From Ganoderma boninense (lineage: Eukaryota > Basidiomycota > Agaricomycetes > Polyporales > Polyporaceae): a stretch of DNA of 64,000 nucleotides. The stretch is taken from the NCBI GenBank assembly GCA_002900995.3, contig CM035307.1, positions 4,456,632-4,520,631 of the forward strand, read 5' to 3'. This document shows positions 55,383 to 64,000 of this stretch, in pieces. Below the pieces are notes generated by a model. It saw nothing but the letters and a program-made list of their open reading frames with translations, ran no database searches and was not told the DNA's origin. The translations under genes and the position numbers were made by a program. The first letter of the stretch is position 1, and each line of letters opens with the position of its first letter.

Positions 55383-56165
55383 TCATGGGACGGTGGAGAA
55401 CTTGCATGCGGGCTCCCAGTGGTAGACTGTAGTCCTTCCTGGGAAAAGCGATCGCGGTGAGCGTATCGCGCGCCGTATCGTGTTGTGTCGAGAAGGCGAG
55501 TGTGCGCACAGATCTGGTCGACACCCCACTCCGGCGCGTTGATCATGGCGATGTGTCCCACCTGCTCGATCGCGATCGCGGACCACGCCATGCACGACTT
55601 TGCGTGGGGGTGTCGACTCTCGAGCCAGAAGCCCGTGTAGACCTGCACCGCTGGGTTGTCTGTCGTCGCATCCAGCCTAGCACGGTGGATACAAGAAAAC
55701 GACGAGTATCCTGTTACGCCTGCGAGTCTGAGTGAAGTGGAAGAACACGGCGAGACGAGACGAAACGAACCTGATACCGGAGAGGTCGCTCAACCTGTCC
55801 TGGCTTCCTCGTGGTTGTCGTAAATTCTGCCGTTGTTGCACTCGTAGCAGCCTGCTCACTAGCCCATCGATCATCGCAGGCCATCATCAGCTCGCCAACT
55901 CAGCATTCCGGCACGTGCACAGCACAGAAGGAGGAAGAAGAAGAAGAAGAAGAAAGAGAGACGACCAGCTCACCACAAAGCCTGGCCGTGTCGTCCCAGC
56001 GCGCGCCGATCGCCTGCATCTCCGGGAAGTCGAATGGGGCCCCGCTGACGGCGACCACGCGCGACGCGTCGATGCGCAGCGCGGTGCCAGAGCACCGTGT
56101 CCGAGCTCCTGGAACGCACCGCGGTTCTGGTACGAAACAAGTCCAGACGTATCCGCATGCGCCAG
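55383..56165 (-). pseudogene. Decayed aldose 1-epimerase (mutarotase) copy
   Basis: Minus-strand fragments in the right order for a galactose mutarotase-like protein: SRVVAVSGAPFDFPEMQ and AIGARWDDTARLCG (about 56090-55975), then QVYTGFWLES, WSAIAIEQVGHIAMINAPEW and GVDQIC (about 55645-55515), then a last exon ending CKFSTVP at the stop 55385-55383. These match the intact gene end at 63661-64000 (QVYTGFWLDTP, WSAVAIEQEGY, EWGVDQI, YKFSTVP). Deletion of the PRKVIHGGPDVNY segment and shifts in the last exon show it is not functional. A short GAA/GAG microsatellite lies in its middle (about 55931-55956). Confidence 0.7.
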
Positions 56166-57339
56166 CATGGATGGGGTAGATGATGGAGAAATGGTGGGGT
56201 CCGAGGGTGTCAGGCGAGCCTCTCTCTTCGGCTTCCTATCCGCGTGCGTACGAGGAGCGCGGGAGACGTCTACTGGGCATGATGAGGGGCGGTCAAGTGT
56301 CTCGGACAGTCTGGCGGGGCCGTACCTCCACAAGCAGAATCCAATAGACGCCTTGATATTTGCGCATATTTGTCCCGAAGCCAACCTTGAAGCGGGACGG
56401 CCGCTGGACGGCCGTCTGTCGTCTCTGCATGACTTACGCCAAGTAGTCCCACCAACCTTGTCATTCCTCTATCTCCACATGCCCGTTATCACTCTGGAGT
56501 CGATAGAAGCGCCTAAGACGCGGTCTGCTCCTCTGCGATAACTTTGAATCCACTTGAACCGCGCTATGAAGTCCGCAGAAGAAGATTGGCAACGGACATC
56601 GTTACACGAGGGGACGGGCAGGATGGGATTGTTGGTAGGAAGACCTGCAGATCGTAAGCGGTGCGTGCTTGACAGACCTGACTTACTCTACTCTTACTTA
56701 TTCACCACGCAGGAAGAGCTTTGTCGAACCGAGACACTGGACTTCAAAGTCGGAAATGTATCCCAGTCGACCGTTGCTGGTGTCCTTCTCTTCTCGGATT
56801 CACTGCAGTTCGCCCCTGTAAGCGTTCTTCTTATCCCGCCCGAATCCCACGAGGTTCCCGTCCAGTCCGACCAGTACCTGCGGGGGGGGATGTCCTCTAG
56901 AGAAGACTCGAGAGGGTTATAGCGATTAGCGTGCTGTCCGCGCTACCAACTGTGCGTTACAAGAGACATCCATGGTTGTTTCATCCTCTTGTGCCCAGAC
57001 CACCTTCATTCGAGTCTGTGCAGTGTCGTAGGCGCTTCCAACTAGTCTTTCCGATCCGTCCTCCCGTTCGTTCTGCAGCAGATGGGAAGGAGACGCTACG
57101 GGATGCTCTGCCATGTCGTGACGGGGCCGTGCCAGCCACAGTAGCTTCTGTCGCCCACGCCTCACACGCAGTTCCACGCGTGATTCTACGAGATGCAGGG
57201 TGCAGATCGAGTTGAGTCTGCTTGCACCGGTGCAGAACACAACTTGGCAACGACTCCCTTTGTGGAAGAAAATCATGGGTGTACATGTTGCCCTTGCGGT
57301 TTTTCTCTTCAGTCACCGCTTGGCTCTGTAGCGGCGTAC
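56166..57339. other. Region between two pseudogenes
   Basis: No supported gene. Similarity to upstream GH92 exons was not recognised, so only the 3' half of GH92 seems to survive. Confidence 0.3.
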
Positions 57340-58639
57340 CCCATGGTGGAGACTCCGCATTCCGATTCCCTCGTCGCTGAAGCGGTTGTCAATGTCAAAG
57401 GCTTCAGGGCCTTCGACTTGGACGTTGCGTAGAAGGCAATTCACAAGGACGCGGCTGATCCTCCAAACAAAGATTGGAACACCTCGTGAGTCATTTCTGA
57501 TCTTAACCTAGCACCACGCACTCAAGCCACCGATAGCTATTCCTAACGAGGTCCGCGCGGGCTGCTGACTCCGTATATGCGACCAAAGGTGGGGAGGGTG
57601 GCCAGGTGGCCATCACGGTCCATTTCGAGGCTGCCTCCCGTGCGCTCGATTGAGCTTGTACGCCTATTCGTCGTTCACGTTTCGCTGTGCCAATTTACTC
57701 AGCAGTCCCTGTAGATGACGAGTACGTCATGTCCGTCCTCGCAACCGCGCTACACAAGGCCGACAATGCCAAGCTCTTGAGCTCCCGCGCGCAATTTCCG
57801 CGCCTGGATGATCTCAAGAAACGAAAGGGCTACATTCAGGCCCGTTGGTCTAGCGGTTCATATGGCACGGTGATGGCGGCATGGACCGAGGGCGACAAGC
57901 GGGCACACGCGTTTGAAGTCGTCCCTGATGTGCCGGGCATGGATGAGACAGAGACAGGACAAGGTGTTCGTGTTCGTGGCCATAGGTGAGCCGAACGCTG
58001 CGTCTTATGGATATGGCTGCCAATTGAGAGATAGATGCAGGGCACCGTGACTTGAATGATCTCCTAACGAGGTAAATGCAGTTTGGTCACAGGGAGGAAA
58101 GAGAGGCAAGCCGGCATCGCAGCCTTCGCTTCACAAAGTTCCCTGTACTCTCTAGTGATGCAGCGCCGGAGTCGCAGGAGCCGATTTGAGAGATCGCCTA
58201 GAACAACTGTATGAACTGCCTTCGAGGCGATCATTTCTGTCCTCCCTCTACGCTTCACACGAACGCACTGGATATAGAACGACGAATATGGACAGATGAG
58301 CGCATGGCTTATCTTCAGCGCACTCAATTCCTACGCCCGTGAACCCTGTCTCCGCGGAGTACGTGGTCGGAACGTAGGTCGTCGTCGCGTTGTTTTCGCG
58401 GCTCGCCGGTGCTGCTTTCTTGCGTTCCTCCCGCGCGCGGACCCTTCTTCGGCGAGACCACGATCGAGCTGCCAGCTGCGAAGCGGCGTCCCCTCGTCTT
58501 CGCCGTCTCCCGCCTCCCCCTTAAGAACCCCTGCATGCACTGCGCGACTATCAACGGTCGTCAGCTCCACGCTCCAATCATCAAACAGGCAGACATTGCC
58601 TCCGGTCGCCATATGATCGATTTCAAGATGAGCAGCTAG
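57340..58639 (+). pseudogene. Decayed 3' half of a GH92 alpha-mannosidase
   Basis: Collinear with exons 7-13 of the intact gene at 19187-23283. Fragments: HSDSLVAEAVVNVKGFRAFD (57355), then a TAG where the intact gene has Trp (DLDVA-stop-KAIHKDA), EVRAG and AASRAL remnants (57550-57650), DDEYVMSVLATALHKADNAK (57717), AAWTEGDKRAHAFEVVPDVP (57875), a degraded GHRDLND (58040), GQMSAWLIFSAL (58290), and PFFGETTIELPAAKRRP with HAPIIKQADIASGRHMID (58440-58620), ending at a stop at 58639. In-frame stops and lost splice sites rule out function. Confidence 0.82.
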
Positions 58640-61600
58640 CGCTCGGGCCCGCGGCTGGTACGTCCTACCTCCGATTCGGCCCTGGGTACTGTCACTGTCA
58701 CTGTGACTAACGTTTCGGCGAGGCACGATATTGGCTGGAGGCTTGTGCCTCCAGGCCCAGAAGATGATGACGGGGTATGAAGCACTGTACGTTGCAGCTC
58801 GCGCGCTCCCGTCGCTCGCGGCAGCCGAGCTGGAATGTATTTGTTACTGGGCAAAGGAATTCCTAATGCATGTTGCGCGCTACGCCGGTGCGTGATGCCC
58901 CCTTGGTCACGTTGGTGAACTTGAACTTTTTTTGCGGTGCACGCTCCCGTGCGAGCACGGGGCTCGCGACGAGAGATAGGACACGGCGATTTCCCCGTAT
59001 AGACCCGCGCAAATGGTGCGCTCCGAGTGTCGGATGGTAGACACCATCTCGGAGTGTCGCCAACTTGAAGTGGCAAGAATTAGATACAAAGGCGAGTGAA
59101 AAAGATGTACAAGCACAAAAGTGTCCAGGCATAACTGATCAATGCCCTAGTAAGTACTTATTCAGGGCAGCAACGGGTATGCTAGTGGGGTGGCGAGGGT
59201 TAACGTTCAGTATGTTGGTTCGCTCACAGCCCCCTTATCTATGTTTATGTAACCAGCCACTAATCAGGCTATTCTCCTCGCGACGCGGCTCCCGACTCGG
59301 ATGTTGAGTTGAATCGCACCTGATTCCCTCACAGTAGTAAGTACTCTTCGCTTAAGCTACAGATGTTCCGCACTCTTCGACAATGGCATTCCATCACTCT
59401 GTCTAGGCTAGACTCCAACGGTACACAAAACACTGCTCAGTTCCCGCGGACTCGGACACGGACTCAGCCCACCTCAGGACTCGTCTCTCAGGAGCTTACT
59501 CTGCCCCCTGCCGGGGGCAGGGATGACACTAGTGCTGGAGCAGGACACTGGCAACTGCGAAGCTGCGAACTCTCCGGTCCTTGGGGCTGAAACACATCCA
59601 CTTATGCCGTCAGGGGAGCTTGAACTGTGGATGGTATCAATCCTGCGAAACTTCGTAATCGCGTTCGCAGACGCGTTGGCGTTCAAGGATGTCTGGAAGA
59701 CCACACTCAATCCCTCCTTGAGCCTCACGGTGATAGATAGATAGATTAGGAAGGGCGTATTATGCGATAGCCTTCCAGGTATCTCCTCCCTCATTCAGAA
59801 CCTTAATACAACCAACGCGATGTCCTGGTAGAGCAACTCACCCGCCCAGATTTTGTATGCTTGGGGTTAAGCATGGTTGCAACTAGACATCGTCCAATAT
59901 TAAGCCCGTAAAATGCGAGTGGGGGACCTGTCGAGTTGGGCGCGTCAAGCTTTCATTCGGTGCGTAGTACTCTCTCTTCAAAGACGTCTTCGCGAATCTG
60001 CCGCCGTGGTCCATTCTCACGGGGCATTACCAGGCGTGTTGACAGTCCTCTCCTTCACTTCGATATACTTCCTCATGTGAGCTATTCGACATCCTTTTCC
60101 TTTGAGTACTATGCGATCAACGCCGCGATGACGCAGCCGCCGGGGATCGCCTGCTCGGACCTCGACGGGCGCCAGGATCCCTCTCCTCGGCATCCTAACC
60201 CTATACCTGTCTACGGGCACATACATGGCGGCCCTCATCTGGAACAGTGAGCACCAGCGGTGCCTGGTGGTCCTGCCGCCCACGACTGGCCTCTCTCTCT
60301 CGTCCTACGACGGGCGGGGGGAGATCGTCCGCATTGAGGCTCTTGTCCTCAAGCAATCGTGGATGCTCACCATCGCCACCATCTTGAACGTGAGCTCCGA
60401 GTCCTTCTCTCAAAAATTAAGATTACGCGCGGCAAAGTAAAGTAAAAATCCTCCTACAGTTTGTTGTCGGGGACGCGATTGTCTGGTGGCGCGCGCAGTG
60501 TGTCCTCTTGGGAGGACAAGGTGGTGTATTGGTCGCCGGGTCGGCTGATTCGTCACCTTCACTCTCGGTATGTTAACATCTTTATTCGCATTCTGGCCGC
60601 CTAGTATCTGAGCCCCACGTCTCTGTGCCATCGCCTGGGGTGTTGTCCGTGGCGCAAGGCTTACGTCGGGAAGCCCTGCCCTCGTCGTCCTTCTCCGCAA
60701 ACGCAGCGCGCTCGCGGCGGTGTCTTCGACCCTCGCACAAGTCCTCGCGACGGCTATTGATCGCATATAAAGGCATGTGCGTTGCCCAATCCCCCTTTTC
60801 ATCTGGCCACTTAAGCGGTAGACCTCGCGCATGGACAACAGGAAGCCACCGGCGCAGTGGTGAAAAAGCCAGCTCGCGGCGGCCGGGACACGCTTCTGCA
60901 GGTCCTGGCAAGTCTCGCCCTGCTCGTGCAGTCGGCAGCATATACTGTGCGCACTCATGGTGTGTATCACCAGTACCACGCCTCCCCCCCCTACCGCTAA
61001 CCAATCCGCCAGTCCCTCGCGCCCAAGCCAACACTCCCCTACGTCAGCAAAGGCTCCGACCGTCACGCTCAACGCACTGAGAACGCCAATAAGGGCATTC
61101 CAGTGGTGACGGACGTAAGTGCCTGTTGCCGGAGACCGCTCGGTCGTGTGGGCGTCGGTTCTACAGGGCCTCCGCGATACATCACGCGGGGCGGATGCAT
61201 CATACCCGGTCGCGCGTGAGTAAAGTCTCGTCATATGCCATACTATTCATCACGAGTTGCGTTGCAGCGACGATAGGTCTGGACATGACCATCAATAGCA
61301 CTATATTACACCGCTGGCATCATCGTCCTCGTCGCGCTCCAGCGATCCCCAATTGACACCGTGGGCCTGTCGCGCGCCGCCCAGGCCCATCCCCATGGCG
61401 AAGACTGGAATTCCGCTCGCGGGCAAGCTCGCGCGGACGTGGAGGACGATGTGGCTGAAGCGAGCGATACCATTGCACTTCCAAGCCATCCCGCGCTCCG
61501 TGGAGGCGACGGCCTCGGGGACGCTGTCGACTCGCGCTGCGATGTTATGTCGGCCAGCGTGAGAGATGGCCGGATCAGAGGGACACCCTCGCTCGGGCTC

Positions 61601-63660
61601 GACTTGGAGCCGTGGGTGGCGATGCCGCTAAAGGTTGAGTAGTCGTATGCGATGACGGTCATTGAGGACTTTGTTTAGCTGTGGTATGTGTTCACGAGTC
61701 GAACCTAGCCTCAGACACACTCTAATCTAGGGAATAGCAAGTAACTGGTGCAATTATGAGATGGAATAGAACGCACTCAGCCGTTTCTGGTACAGCTTGC
61801 CACCAGAGACCCCTGGACAGGACGCTCGCCGGTCACCGTCCGAGTCGAGGCGTGAGGATGGACAGCAGGGCAGACAACTTGCCCGACCGGCGACGGTGCA
61901 CAGTCGTCCACGGCAGCCCAGACGGGAACTGTGTCGAGGGAGCTGCCGTCGCGCTCAAGCAGGACGGCTTCGTTGAACCTATGAATCCGCGAAGTGGGAC
62001 GTTGGCCGGCCTATGGCCCTGAGCCAGCCCAGGCCCGATATCTGGAAATATCGAGTGCGAGATGCTGCGCAGGCTGACCTCAAGTCGCCCCCGACTAAGT
62101 ATCTTCATCTGGAGAGGGTTTGGAACTGGGCGTCGTGCCCTCATTAAGGGGTCGCGCAGAAGCAACATGTGTTCAGTGCTGTACCGAGACAAACTCGTTG
62201 TCAGTCGGTCGCGCTCCATGGCCGAGCATGGGCACATTTAATACTTACGAGCTGGCATAGAGCAGCGAGTGGAATCCGAGTATGAGGGGGAGACAGACGG
62301 ACCCCAGACACCAGAGGCGGACCATTGGCACTGTAAGTCTGAAGCGCCTTCGAAAATTGAGCTTCGTATTCTGTGGGTTTCATGCTGGTGCTGTACTCGC
62401 CACCGCTCTAAGTGCTCCACGCCTTGTCCATCCCTTGACCTTGGTTCTCCCGCTGTAACCACCCTCCCGCTCGTTGCATGGCTGCATGTGACGGTCTCTG
62501 GACGACTTCAAGTTGCCAGTGCCAGTGTAGCTGCCAGACTTCGGGAGTCCCAAGTACATGCTGCTGACTACCTTCGAGTCGGCAGCATTCACGCAATGAT
62601 AAGCTATCTACGAGCACACCCCGCCTTCCTCTCGTGTTCTGCAGCTGGTCAAAGTCGTCAATAGGCAGTCCGGTACAGCGTGGAAACGAAACGACCGCGC
62701 CCATCCTCGTCGGGCTCGCAGGGGTATCACCCGAGGCGAATAACAATAACGCGGATCCGGTGCGTCCTCTTCCTACAGCTGCCTTCTGTTTTTTTCAACC
62801 CAGCCCTCCGCGTTATCCAAACGCTCCGACTGTGCGAACTCGGACGCGCACGCTCCTTGACCTAACATGCGCCTCGCAACATCCTCATCCTCCGGTCGTC
62901 GAAGCCAGACCCTACGTCACACCGCTTTTGAAGGCGAGATCATCTCCGGAACAACTTCTTAGCACGAAGCCCCCCCTGCCGTCCTACCTTTCATGCCGGG
63001 GCGGCCACCATCACACGGATAAGGCAGGGGAAGGAGGTCGACAGGGACTAGGAGCCACCACCAGGGAGGACCACGGTGAGGGAGATCCTGGCAGCCAACT
63101 GGTAGATATCGAGATCAGGGACAAGGGAGGAGTCGGGACTTAAGTGCTGTACATCTGAAACGGCGGCACAGGGGACCTCTCAGGCCCGTTGTGTGTCATC
63201 GGCGTCAGGCCTTGGAGCAGGTCGACGCGCTGCCGAGTCAAGACGTCCGAGCGTAATGCTGTGCCAGTGCATACATGGACACGACGGGAGACACTCTTTG
63301 CTCGAGTCGTCAGCAAGCCTGGCTAGCTGGCTCCGACGAAATTATAGGTCTGGGTGGGAATCCAGCGTGGAAACGAGGACTGGCAGCAATGGAGGGATTT
63401 GCCAGGCACCGGCACGCGACTTCGATCGGGCCCCGGGAGCTGTCTGGTCCACTCGGGTTCTTCTGCGCGGTCGACGCGTTGTTTCCTCGGTCTCCCCTCA
63501 AGATCCATGGACGATGGTCAGTGCACTCGGCCCCGCGCAGGTAGCGTTGCATACCCGAGGTTTTTTCCTGCCTTCCGTCGTGGCGCTGGCGAGACCTGAG
63601 ATAAACTGACAGTAGTGTACAACCGCAGTGCTACTTCCCCTTGTGCTGGCAAGCCGCCGC
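58640..63660. other. Five-kilobase gene-poor stretch
   Basis: Many open frames but none with a recognised family or a convincing splice pattern. A minus-strand segment at 60.4-61.2 kb has hydrophobic stretches (ALIGVLSALSVTVGAFADVG, GGGVVLVIHTM) that could be membrane-protein exons. Around 60.2 kb a plus-strand stretch reads MAALIWNSEHQRCLVV without an assignable family. Duplicated, decayed sequence is likely here as at 55-58 kb. Confidence 0.3.
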
Positions 63661-64000
63661 TCACGGGACGGTGGAGAACTTGTACACGGACTCCCAGTTG
63701 TAGTCCTTCCCTGGATAGTCTGCACCAAGGCGCGAGGTCAGTGTCCCGACGGATTCTTTGACGATTCTCAAGTCTAACTAGAGGTTCACGGCACTCACAG
63801 ATCTGGTCTACCCCCCACTCCGGCGTGTTGATGGCATCGATGTAGCCCTCCTGCTCGATCGCGACCGCGGACCACTTCGTGTAATTCACGTCCGGGCCGC
63901 CATGGATGACTTTGCGCGGGGTGTCGAGCCAGAAGCCTGTGTAGACCTGCACCGCCGGGTTGTCCGTGTCACGTCCGCCTGCATCCGTTGGGGGTGAGCG
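63661..64000 (-). CDS. Aldose 1-epimerase (galactose mutarotase-like), 3' end, partial at window edge
   Basis: Interconverts alpha and beta anomers of sugars such as galactose and glucose; fungal secreted and cytosolic forms exist and the N-terminus is outside the window. Two exons are visible. The first runs from beyond 64000 to 63799 (GGRDTDNPAVQVYTGFW, LDTPRKVIHGGPDVNYTKW, SAVAIEQEGYIDAINTPEWG, VDQI), ending at a GTGAGT donor. The second (63719-63661) reads YYPGKDYNWESVYKFSTVP then stop. The split Tyr codon joins in phase. The catalytic Glu region of the family (IEQEGY-DA, with EQ at the active site) is intact. A decayed copy lies at 55383-56165. Confidence 0.85.

Noticed and set aside
55732..56541. 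Plus-strand 269-codon frame
   Set aside because: Basic, low-complexity, and runs antisense over the epimerase relic and a GAA microsatellite; no motif.

Overview
This looks like a nuclear contig from a wood-decaying basidiomycete, most likely a white-rot polypore-type Agaricomycete. The reasons are: genes split by many short GT-AG introns (about 50-70 bp), GC-rich coding sequence, a class II secreted peroxidase with versatile-peroxidase residues, a DUF6534-type membrane protein, an F-box-like gene of the polypore type, and large KDZ, hAT, Gypsy and Copia transposons. No prokaryotic features, tRNA or rRNA genes were seen.

Region 1 (1-26 kb) is mostly host genes. Three paralogous 2-oxoglutarate/Fe(II) oxygenases (292-1707 minus, 4239-5804 minus, 6957-8383 plus) share the same seven-exon layout. 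They surround a serine-rich single-pass membrane protein (2528-3823). Then follow a WD40 protein (9370-10747) and an F-box-like gene (11121-12586 minus) with a decayed partial copy at 8.5-8.8 kb, a versatile-type peroxidase (13914-15346 minus), a tandemly duplicated unknown stretch (16.8-17.8 kb), a complete 14-exon GH92 alpha-mannosidase (19187-23283) whose first intron is abnormally long, and a DUF6534-type multipass membrane protein (23602-26089 minus).

Region 2 (26.96-37.18 kb) is a Ty3/Gypsy chromodomain retrotransposon on the minus strand. Its 218-bp LTRs differ at one base and its target duplication is ACTTA. A complete hAT transposon (27516-31988) has inserted into its pol tail with an 8-bp target duplication, GATTTTCA.

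Region 3 (about 40.7-53.15 kb) may be one compound mobile unit. It holds a KDZ transposase with its cysteine clusters (broken by an amber codon), an RTC4-like-domain gene and a large cysteine-cluster gene on the opposite strand, and a very young Ty1/Copia element (48067-52796; identical 219-bp LTRs, GAGCC duplication, intact 1392-residue polyprotein). Imperfect inverted repeats of about 70 bp lie at both edges.

Region 4 (53-64 kb) is gene-poor and rich in relics. It has degraded copies of an aldose 1-epimerase and of the GH92 gene, and the 3' end of an apparently intact aldose 1-epimerase that runs off the window end.

Three host genes (second oxygenase, WD40, F-box) carry one- or two-base indels. 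These may be real decay or residual assembly errors, and this should be settled before any of them is called a pseudogene. Exon coordinates come from reading splice sites and protein continuity by eye. The peroxidase, GH92 and the three oxygenases gave complete, in-phase coding sequences (364, 772, 356, 357 and 355 residues).
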